Positions 7,304 through 14,072 of a stretch of 54,306 bases of DNA are shown one piece after another. Location: assembly GCA_029260755.1 (NCBI GenBank), contig JAJDCQ010000170.1:1-54306 (forward strand), given 5' to 3'. A program made the position numbers and the translations under genes. The DNA comes from Planctomycetota bacterium. GTDB taxonomy: Bacteria > Planctomycetota > J058 > JAJDCQ01. Under the pieces are notes generated by a model, which worked only from the letters and a program-made list of their open reading frames with translations, was not told the origin of the DNA and did no database searches. The first letter of the stretch is position 1; the number at the start of each line of letters is the position of its first letter.

Positions 7304-8347
7304 ATGAACGCCCCGTTGAACGTGCAGGAGAGCCGAGCCACGTCCGAGACGACCGACAAGGGCCCGGGGCGCCCCAAGCTCCACATCCTCAGCCTGGTGC
7401 TGCTCGTCGTCGTCGTGGCCGTCGCCGTCGCGTCGCGCCTCTCGCCGGCGGACCCACTGGACGAGGTCGAGGTCACCGACCCGAGCTTCCGGGAGGCTCT
7501 CGCCGCCGCGCTCGAGGCCTACGCCAGCTTGGAGGCCCACGAGGCGCTCCCCCGGGCGCTCGCAGATGTCGCCGTCGGCGTCGAGGACTTCGCCGACATC
7601 GCGACCGCCGAGCTCGCCCGGCTCGGGACGGCCGAGTGCCTCGTCCAGCTCCGCGACCTCGCGATCGCGTCGCCGAGCGACACCGCCCAGTCGCGGGCTC
7701 AGTTCGTCCTGGGGCAGCATTGTGGCTCGGCGGGGGCGCTCGTCGTCGCGGCGGTCCTCGACGATGCAGACGCGACCGACGGGCACAAGGTCGCGGCCCT
7801 CCTCACCCTCGAGCTCTCGGCGACCGACGAGGCGACCGACGCGATCATCGGCGCGCTCGTCGGCCAGTCGCGCGAGATCCGGGCGTTCGCGGCCGAGAAG
7901 CTGGCGAACCGTCCTGGCGAGCGAGCCACCCGCGGCCTCGTCCACGCGGCGCGCAACGACGCGGAGGCGCTCGTCCGGGAGGTGGCCGTCGCCGCGCTCA
8001 GCGAGCGCGAGGACGACAGCGTGACGCTCGTGCTGATCGAGCGCCTCGTCGACGACAGCGCCGACGTCCAGTTCGCCGCCGTCAGCGCGATCGAGTCGCT
8101 CGAGGATCGACGCGCGATCGTGGCTCTCCTCGGGGCGCTCGAGCGGCTCGGCGTCTCGATCGACCCGGGCTCGGGGCGGCTCGGCAACCCGGGCGACAGC
8201 GGCCCCACGCTCCAGCACGCCCGGCGGATCGCCCTCGCTCTGGAGAAGCTCACCGGCCAGGAGCACGGGCTGCTCATGGACCGGTGGCGGGCCTGGATCG
8301 AAGCCCACCGCGACGAGCTCGGACCGCAACTACCTTCTCCGTTTTGA
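7304..8347 (+). CDS. Membrane-anchored HEAT-repeat protein
   Basis: A 347-residue protein with one N-terminal membrane helix (about residues 26-45) and an outside or periplasmic domain of helical pairs. Segments such as DSVTLVLIERLVDDSADVQ are typical HEAT or PBS-lyase-type repeats used for protein binding. ATG 7304 is chosen because it places a short polar tail before the membrane helix; the frame is open further upstream to 7172 but without supporting features. The end, with GPTLQHARRIALALEKLTGQ and WRAWIEAHRDEL, resembles repeat proteins common in Planctomycetota and Myxococcota. Partner and role are unknown. Confidence 0.75.
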   Translation: MNAPLNVQESRATSETTDKGPGRPKLHILSLVLLVVVVAVAVASRLSPADPLDEVEVTDPSFREALAAALEAYASLEAHEALPRALADVAVGVEDFADIATAELARLGTAECLVQLRDLAIASPSDTAQSRAQFVLGQHCGSAGALVVAAVLDDADATDGHKVAALLTLELSATDEATDAIIGALVGQSREIRAFAAEKLANRPGERATRGLVHAARNDAEALVREVAVAALSEREDDSVTLVLIERLVDDSADVQFAAVSAIESLEDRRAIVALLGALERLGVSIDPGSGRLGNPGDSGPTLQHARRIALALEKLTGQEHGLLMDRWRAWIEAHRDELGPQLPSPF

Positions 8348-8394
8348 TTTGAGTCGCTGCCGGGGCGCGTCACGCCCACCCCCGAGAACATCCG

Positions 8395-8423
8395 TTGAAA
8401 GGCCACCGGAAGAGTGGTATATT
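8395..8423 (+). promoter_or_regulatory. Strong sigma-70-type promoter of the isc operon
   Basis: TTGAAA at 8395-8400, a 17 bp spacer and TATATT at 8418-8423. This AT-rich island stands out sharply in the GC-rich window. Transcription would start near 8430, giving a leader of about 80 nt before the regulator gene. Confidence 0.75.
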
Positions 8424-8435
8424 CATCCTTCGATA

Positions 8436-8454
8436 TAACACCTCAGTAGTGTGA
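8436..8454. promoter_or_regulatory. Candidate operator of the Rrf2/IscR-like regulator
   Basis: TAACAC, 7 bp, GTGTGA: an imperfect dyad just downstream of the -10 element. Position and symmetry suit repression of the isc operon by its own first gene product. The assignment is by position only. Confidence 0.45.
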
Positions 8455-8511
8455 ATTACATCCCGTGATGGCGTCGAAACCACCGAAGGCCCAGCCCGAG
8501 GCGGTCCAAGC

Positions 8512-8967
8512 ATGCTCAACCTCACGCGCAAGGTCGACTACGGCATGATCGCCGTCGCGCATCTGTGCACGCTTCCGAACGGGGAGCTCGCCAGCGCGCG
8601 CGAGATCGCCGCCGGGTACGGCATCCCGGCGGGGCTGCTGGCGAACATCCTCCAGGATCTCGCCCGCGCCGGCATCGTCCAGAGCATGCGAGGCACCAAG
8701 GGCGGCTACGGGCTCGCCCGCGACCCCGCCGAGATCACGGCTCTCCACGTCTTCGAGGCGCTCCAGGGGCGGTTCCGGTTCGCGGAGTGCACCGGCCTCG
8801 AGGAGGCGGAGGAGACGAGCTGTCAGACGTTCGGTCGCTGCCCGGTGAAGGGCGCGGTCGGGAGGATGCACGCGAGGATTCGCGACGTCCTCGAGGATGT
8901 CACGTTCGCGGACGCCGCCGGCGGTCGGCCGTCCTACCGAGTTGCAAACAGAGTGATTGAAGCTTAG
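8512..8967 (+). CDS. iscR: Rrf2-family iron-sulfur transcription regulator (IscR-like)
   Basis: A 151-residue winged helix regulator. The start MLNLTRKVDYGMIAVAHL and the recognition region (EIAAGYGIPAGLLANILQDLARAGIVQS, GTKGGYGLAR) are typical of Rrf2 proteins. Three cysteines at 93, 104 and 110 sit where IscR and NsrR hold a cluster; the first spacing (10 residues) is longer than in E. coli IscR. As first gene of the isc operon it probably senses cluster supply and represses the promoter at 8395-8423. A GAGGCGG sequence lies about 7 bp before the ATG. The symbol is by context; it could be another Rrf2 subtype. Confidence 0.85.
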   Translation: MLNLTRKVDYGMIAVAHLCTLPNGELASAREIAAGYGIPAGLLANILQDLARAGIVQSMRGTKGGYGLARDPAEITALHVFEALQGRFRFAECTGLEEAEETSCQTFGRCPVKGAVGRMHARIRDVLEDVTFADAAGGRPSYRVANRVIEA

Positions 8968-9055
8968 AGCCAACCGAGACGAAGGCGGCCCGGCACTCCC
9001 GGGCCCACGAGCTGGCCTGCCCGAGCGAGGGTGAGAGCCGGCGGAGGTTTGAGGC

Positions 9056-10324
9056 GTGAAGACCCCGGTCTACCTCGACAATCTGGCGACGACGCCGCTC
9101 GATCCGCGCGTCCTCGACGCGATGATGCCCTTCCTGACCGACAAGTTCGGCAACGCCGCGAGCCGGAGCCACCCCTACGGGTGGGAGGCCGAAAAGGCGG
9201 TCGATCTCGCGCGTCAGCAGGTCGCCGATCTCATCGGCGCCGCCGACAAGAAGGAGATCATCTTCACGAGCGGCGCGACCGAGTCGGACAACATCGCCCT
9301 CAAGGGCGTCGTCGAGATGTATGCCCAGAAGGGCAAGCACATCATCACGGCGTCGACCGAGCACAAGGCCGTCCTCGACACCTGCAAGCGCCTCGAGCGC
9401 TCCGGCGTCGCCGAGGTCACCTACCTCGACCCCGACCGGACCGGCACCGTGACCGCCGAGATGGTCTCGGGAGCGATCCGCGAGGACACGATCCTCGTCT
9501 CGATCATGGGCGCGAACAACGAGATCGGCACGATCGCGCCGCTCGCCGAGATCGGCGCCGTCTGCCGCGAGAAGGGCGTCTTCTTCTTCTGCGACGCGGC
9601 TCAGGTGGTCGGCAAGGTGCCCTTCGACGTCGAGGCGATGAAGGTCGACCTCGCGGCGATCTCGGGACACAAGCTCTACGGGCCGAAGGGCATCGGCGCC
9701 CTCTACGTCCGGCGCAAGCGGCCTCGGGTTCGCGTCGCCGGCGTGATCGACGGCGGCGGCCACGAGCGGGGGATGCGGAGCGGCACGCTCAACGTCCCGG
9801 CGATCGTCGGCCTCGGCAAGGCGTGCGAGCTCGCGAAGGACGAGATGGCGGCCGAGGCCGAGCGCGAGACCAAGCTCCGCCAGCGCCTCCTCGAAGGTCT
9901 CCGCGCGAAGCTCCCCGAGGTCTACCTCAACGGGCACGCCGAGCGGCGCCTCCCCGGCAACCTCAACGTCAGCTTCTACGGCGCCGAGGGCGAGGGGATC
10001 ATGATGGGGATGCCCGACCTGGCCGTCAGCAGCGGCTCGGCGTGCACCTCGGCGAGCCTCGAGCCCTCCTACGTGCTTCGCGCGATCGGGGTCACCGACG
10101 ACCTCGCCCACAACTCGATCCGCTTCGGGATCGGCCGCTTCACGACCGAGGAGGAGGTCGACTTCGCGGTGGAGCAGGTCGTCGATGCCGTCGCCGGCGC
10201 GCGGGACATCTCGCCGCTCTGGCGGCACAAGCTCCGCGACCTCGAGAAGGAGGGCGTGACGGTGGCGCCCGGAAGTCAGGTGATGGTGCCGGACGCGAAC
10301 GAGCCGGCCGGCGCCGGGGCCTGA
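9056..10324 (+). CDS. iscS: Cysteine desulfurase IscS
   Basis: A 422-residue PLP enzyme that takes sulfur from L-cysteine and passes it as persulfide to the scaffold. Visible are the N-terminal VYLDNLATTPLDPRV, the PLP lysine Lys206 in SGHKLYGPKG, and the persulfide cysteine Cys330 in SSGSACTSASLEPSYVLRA, the hallmark of the IscS/NifS group I. GGAGG 8 bp before GTG 9056 sets the start. It lies 88 bp after the regulator gene. About 20 extra residues trail the usual C-terminus. Confidence 0.95.
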   Translation: MKTPVYLDNLATTPLDPRVLDAMMPFLTDKFGNAASRSHPYGWEAEKAVDLARQQVADLIGAADKKEIIFTSGATESDNIALKGVVEMYAQKGKHIITASTEHKAVLDTCKRLERSGVAEVTYLDPDRTGTVTAEMVSGAIREDTILVSIMGANNEIGTIAPLAEIGAVCREKGVFFFCDAAQVVGKVPFDVEAMKVDLAAISGHKLYGPKGIGALYVRRKRPRVRVAGVIDGGGHERGMRSGTLNVPAIVGLGKACELAKDEMAAEAERETKLRQRLLEGLRAKLPEVYLNGHAERRLPGNLNVSFYGAEGEGIMMGMPDLAVSSGSACTSASLEPSYVLRAIGVTDDLAHNSIRFGIGRFTTEEEVDFAVEQVVDAVAGARDISPLWRHKLRDLEKEGVTVAPGSQVMVPDANEPAGAGA

Positions 10325-10417
10325 GGCCCCGACGCGCGACGAGAGACCGACCGAACGAAACAGACACTCACGACAGACACGTCAGCAGCGTGACGAAGAC
10401 AGGTTCAGGAGACAGAC

Positions 10418-10837
10418 ATGGCCTACAGTGACAAGGTCCTTCATTACTTCCGGACGCGTCCGAACGCGGGCGAGCTGGATGCCGAGGATCCGAACGTGGG
10501 GACCGGCATGGTCGGCGCGCCCGAGTGCGGCGACGTGATGCAGCTCCAGATCAAGGTCAACGATGACACCCAGATCATCGAGGACGCCAAGTGGACCACC
10601 TACGGCTGCGGAAGCGCGATCGCCTCGAGCGCGCTCGCGACCGAGTGGCTCAAGGGCAAGACGATCGACGAGGCGCTCAAGCTTCGGAACACCGACATCG
10701 TCGAGGAGCTCTCGCTCCCGCCGGTGAAGATCCACTGCTCGGTCCTCGCCGAGGACGCGGTCAAGGCCGCCCTGCAGAACCTGCAGGAGAAGTCGGGCGA
10801 GAAGACGACCGCCGCCGCCGCCGGGAGTGAGGGCTAG
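10418..10837 (+). CDS. iscU: Iron-sulfur cluster scaffold IscU
   Basis: A 139-residue scaffold on which [2Fe-2S] clusters are built. The three ligand cysteines are in place: Cys37 (APECGD), Cys64 (YGCGSAIASS) and Cys107 (KIHCSVLAED). Asp39 and His106 are also present. LPPVK at 100-104 is the motif recognised by the HscA chaperone, encoded three genes downstream. A short Ala/Glu-rich tail is extra. The preceding gap of 93 bp has no ORF. Confidence 0.96.
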   Translation: MAYSDKVLHYFRTRPNAGELDAEDPNVGTGMVGAPECGDVMQLQIKVNDDTQIIEDAKWTTYGCGSAIASSALATEWLKGKTIDEALKLRNTDIVEELSLPPVKIHCSVLAEDAVKAALQNLQEKSGEKTTAAAAGSEG

Positions 10838-10840
10838 ATC

Positions 10841-11170
10841 GTGGCCGTCTCCCTGACCGAGCGAGCCGCCGTCGAGATCAAGCGCGTTCTCGGAGCGAAG
10901 GGCGCGCCCGAGGGCACCGGGCTGCGCCTCGCGATCAAGGGTGGCGGCTGCTCGGGGTTCAACTACTTCATCGACCTCGAGCAGGAGCCGCGCGACTTCG
11001 ACGAGAAGTTCGAGTCGCACGGGCTCCCGATCTTCTGCGACAAGAAGAGCCTGATCTTCGTCGGGGGGACGGTGATCGACTACGACAAGACCAACCTCGG
11101 CGGCGGGTTCACGTTCTCCAACCCGAACGCGAACGGCACGTGCGGCTGCGGATCGTCGTTCCAGGTGTGA
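10841..11170 (+). CDS. iscA: A-type iron-sulfur carrier IscA
   Basis: A 109-residue A-type carrier (IscA/ErpA/HesB family), which relays clusters or iron to target proteins. The conserved cysteines are Cys37 in GGGCSGF and Cys101/Cys103 in GTCGCGSSF; an extra Cys66 is present. The GTG start lies 3 bp after the iscU stop. Position within isc favours IscA over ErpA. Confidence 0.93.
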   Translation: MAVSLTERAAVEIKRVLGAKGAPEGTGLRLAIKGGGCSGFNYFIDLEQEPRDFDEKFESHGLPIFCDKKSLIFVGGTVIDYDKTNLGGGFTFSNPNANGTCGCGSSFQV

Positions 11171-11225
11171 CCTCGAGTCCCGCGCCGGCCGCGGGATCGA
11201 GCAGCGAAGAAACGAGCAGACCGAA

Positions 11226-11777
11226 GTGGCCGAGGCGATCGACGTGCAGGACCTGGACCACTTCGCGCGCCTCTCCGCGCCGAGGCGGTTCGACGTCGAC
11301 CTCGCCGCGCTCCAGAAGAACTTCCTCGAGCAGAGCCGCTCGCTTCACCCCGACTTCTGGCGAGGGAAGTCGGAGGCCGAGCACGCGCAGGCGCAGCGGG
11401 CGGCCGCGGCCCTGAACGAGGCCTACGGCGTCCTCCGCGACGAGTTCAAGCGCGCCGAGTACCTGATCCTGCTGCTCGGCGGCCCGGGACCCAACGACGA
11501 CAAGAGCGTCCCGAACGGGTTCCTGATGGAGGTCTTCAAGCTCAAGGGAGCGATCCCCAAGGCGAAGGCCGCCGGGGACGAGGACCGGATCGACGCCATC
11601 ACGACCGACCTCGAGGATCGCCTCGGTCAGTGGCGCGGCAAGGTCGCGACCGCTTTCGGCGAGGCGACGGGCGACGGCGTCGACGACGCGGCCCGCGAGG
11701 CCGCCCTGAAGACGGCGCGGCTCGGCCAGAACGTGATCGTCTACCTTCGAAACATGTTGAACGAGCTCGATTCCTGA
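11226..11777 (+). CDS. hscB: Co-chaperone HscB
   Basis: A 183-residue J-domain protein that brings IscU to HscA and stimulates its ATPase. The N-terminal J domain carries the HPD motif at residues 41-43 (SLHPDFW), and the C-terminal helical domain (residues about 95-183) is the IscU-binding part. HscB from several bacteria has an N-terminal zinc site; no cysteines are seen here, as in E. coli HscB. The GTG start is 55 bp downstream of iscA. Confidence 0.92.
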   Translation: MAEAIDVQDLDHFARLSAPRRFDVDLAALQKNFLEQSRSLHPDFWRGKSEAEHAQAQRAAAALNEAYGVLRDEFKRAEYLILLLGGPGPNDDKSVPNGFLMEVFKLKGAIPKAKAAGDEDRIDAITTDLEDRLGQWRGKVATAFGEATGDGVDDAAREAALKTARLGQNVIVYLRNMLNELDS

Positions 11778-11853
11778 GCGCGAGCCGCCCCCCTTCCGGC
11801 CGACGAACGACGCCGGCGAGCCTGCACGGAGCCCTCAGTTGCACGGACCGACG

Positions 11854-13815
11854 ATGACCGACACCAACACGAACGAACTCGACCTCGAGAGCATCCCCGA
11901 CAGCTGCAAGGACAAGCCGTTCGGCGTCCAGCTCGGGACCGGGGAGATGACCGAGGAGGCGAGCGCCGCCGAGACCGAGCGCGAGCTCATCGTCGGCATC
12001 GACCTCGGCACGACGTACTCCCTGATCGCGAGCGTCGACGCCGACGGCACGCCCCGGTGCGTCAGCGGTCTCGTCCCGAGCGTCGTCCACTTCGGCGGAC
12101 CGGACGAGGTGACCGTCGGGTGGCCGGCGCGCGAGAAGGCGATCGCCGACCCGAAGCACACGATCCACTCGGTCAAGCGGCTCATGGGCAAGGGCGCCGA
12201 CGAGATCGAGACCTCCCTCGAGCTGGTGCCCTACGACGTCGTCGATCGGGACAAGAAGCTCGTCATGGTCCGGATCGGCGATCGCGACTACACGCCGCAA
12301 GAGATCAGCTCGAAGATCCTCGTCGAGATCAAGCGGCTCGGCGAGGAGAAGCTCGGGAGGCCGGTGAAGAAGGCCGTCATCACCGTGCCCGCCTACTTCG
12401 ACGACGCTCAGCGGCAGGCGACGCGCGACGCCGGTCGGATCGCCGGCCTCGACGTCCTCCGCGTCGTGAACGAGCCGACGGCCGCGGCCCTCGCCTACGG
12501 GCTGCAGGAGCGGTTCGCCAAGTCCGCCGGGGGCGAGTCGGACGACGACGCCGAGATCCGCAGCGGCACCGTCGCGGTCTACGACCTCGGCGGCGGCACG
12601 TTCGACTGCTCGATCCTCCGGATCGAGGGCGGCGTCTTCCAGGTCCTCGCGACGAACGGCGACACGCATCTCGGCGGCGACGACTTCGACCGGGCGCTGA
12701 TCGACCTGATCCTGCCCGAGCTCGAGGCGAAGACCGGCGAGCCGGCGAAGGACGATCCGGCCCTGCTCCAGGCGCTCCGCTCCGGCGCCGAGAAGGCGAA
12801 GTGCGCCCTCTCGAGCGCCGAGACGGCCGAGCTCGTCGTCGAGTGCCCCGGCGTCTCGTTCACCCGGACGGTGACCCGCGCCGAGTTCGAGGAGCGGATC
12901 GCCGAGCTCGTCGACCGGACGCTCACCTGCGCGAAGGAGGCGGCGAAGGCCGCCGGGATCCGCCCGAAGGAGCTCGACGAGGTCGTCCTGGTCGGCGGGT
13001 CGACGCGGGTGCCGCTCGTCCGCCAGCGGGTCGAGAAGCTCTTCGGCCGGACGCCGCACACCGAGCTCGATCCCGATCAGGTCGTCGCCCTCGGCGCGGC
13101 CGTCCAGGCGAACATCCTCGCGGGCGGGACGCGCGACCTGCTCCTGCTCGACGTCACCCCGCTCTCGCTCGGGATCGAGACGTTCGGCGGCGCGGTGAGC
13201 AAGCTGATCCTGCGCAACTCGACCGTCCCGGCCCAGGCGAGCGAGGAGTTCACGACGTTCGCCGAGGGGCAGACCTCGATCGACATCCACATCCTCCAGG
13301 GCGAGCGGGAGATGGCGAGCGACTGCCGGAGCCTCGGTCGATTCAAGCTCCGCGGCGTCCCGCCGATGCCGGCCGGGATCCCGCGGATCGAGGTGACGTT
13401 CCTCATCGACGAGAGCAACATCCTCACCGTCACGGCGGTGGAGAAGCGGAGCGGGACCAAGGCGACCGTCGAGGTCATCCCGAGCCACGGGCTGACCGAG
13501 ACCGAGGTCAACCAGATGGTCGAGGACTCGATCGAGCACGCCGTCGACGACATCCGTCGCCACCGGCTCGCGAGCCTGCTGATCGATGCCGAGACGACCC
13601 TGCGCGCGACCCAGGGCGCGCTCGAGCGGCATCGTGGTAAGCTCGACCCCGTCATCCTCGAGAAGATCGACGAGGCGACGAGGGACCTCCAGAGGCTGCT
13701 CGACACCGACGACCCGGACCTGCTGCACCGGGCGGTCGAGCACCTCAATGCCGAGACCAAGCCGCTCGCCGACGTCGTCCTCTCGACGGCCGTGACCGAC
13801 GCGGCGAAGCAGTAG
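11854..13815 (+). CDS. hscA: Hsp70-type chaperone HscA
   Basis: A 653-residue specialised Hsp70 that binds IscU through its LPPVK motif and drives cluster release. The ATPase domain has GIDLGTTYSL at about 48-57, YDLGGGTFD and VGGSTRVP; the substrate domain follows with LLDVTPLSLGIETFGG. The N-terminus is about 25 residues longer than in typical HscA, acidic, with one Cys in DSCKDK. ATG 11854 is preferred to TTG 11839. Operon position next to hscB and the shorter C-terminal lid distinguish it from DnaK. Confidence 0.93.
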   Translation: MTDTNTNELDLESIPDSCKDKPFGVQLGTGEMTEEASAAETERELIVGIDLGTTYSLIASVDADGTPRCVSGLVPSVVHFGGPDEVTVGWPAREKAIADPKHTIHSVKRLMGKGADEIETSLELVPYDVVDRDKKLVMVRIGDRDYTPQEISSKILVEIKRLGEEKLGRPVKKAVITVPAYFDDAQRQATRDAGRIAGLDVLRVVNEPTAAALAYGLQERFAKSAGGESDDDAEIRSGTVAVYDLGGGTFDCSILRIEGGVFQVLATNGDTHLGGDDFDRALIDLILPELEAKTGEPAKDDPALLQALRSGAEKAKCALSSAETAELVVECPGVSFTRTVTRAEFEERIAELVDRTLTCAKEAAKAAGIRPKELDEVVLVGGSTRVPLVRQRVEKLFGRTPHTELDPDQVVALGAAVQANILAGGTRDLLLLDVTPLSLGIETFGGAVSKLILRNSTVPAQASEEFTTFAEGQTSIDIHILQGEREMASDCRSLGRFKLRGVPPMPAGIPRIEVTFLIDESNILTVTAVEKRSGTKATVEVIPSHGLTETEVNQMVEDSIEHAVDDIRRHRLASLLIDAETTLRATQGALERHRGKLDPVILEKIDEATRDLQRLLDTDDPDLLHRAVEHLNAETKPLADVVLSTAVTDAAKQ

Positions 13816-13859
13816 CGCGCGGCGCGCCCCCGCGTCGCCGTCGCTGAGAGGCTGGTGTC

Positions 13860-14072
13860 GTGACGCCTGACGGAAAGCTCAAGTGGAGCGACTCGGAGGA
13901 CATCGCGATCCGCCTGGTCGAGCTCCATCCCGACGTGAAGCCGCTCACGGTGCGCTTCACCGACCTCCACGCGTGGGTCGTGGAGATCCCCGAGTTCGAT
14001 GACGACCCGAAGGGGAGCAACGAGGGGGTCCTCGAGCGCATCCAGATGGCGTGGCTGGAAGAGCTCGAGTGA
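13860..14072 (+). CDS. iscX: Iron-sulfur assembly modulator IscX
   Basis: A 70-residue acidic protein matching the whole length of IscX/YfhJ: LKWSDSEDIA near the start, TVRFTDLHAWV in the middle, and EFDDDPKGSNEGVLERIQMAWLEEL at the end (quoted here in parts). IscX binds IscS and iron and tunes desulfurase activity. It starts at GTG 13860, 45 bp after hscA. In E. coli a ferredoxin gene sits between hscA and iscX; none is present here. Its stop overlaps the next gene's GTG. Confidence 0.93.
   Translation: MTPDGKLKWSDSEDIAIRLVELHPDVKPLTVRFTDLHAWVVEIPEFDDDPKGSNEGVLERIQMAWLEELE

Noticed and set aside
11854..13815. DnaK as an alternative name
   Set aside because: The gene sits between hscB and iscX, and the neighbouring IscU carries the LPPVK motif, so HscA is the better call.
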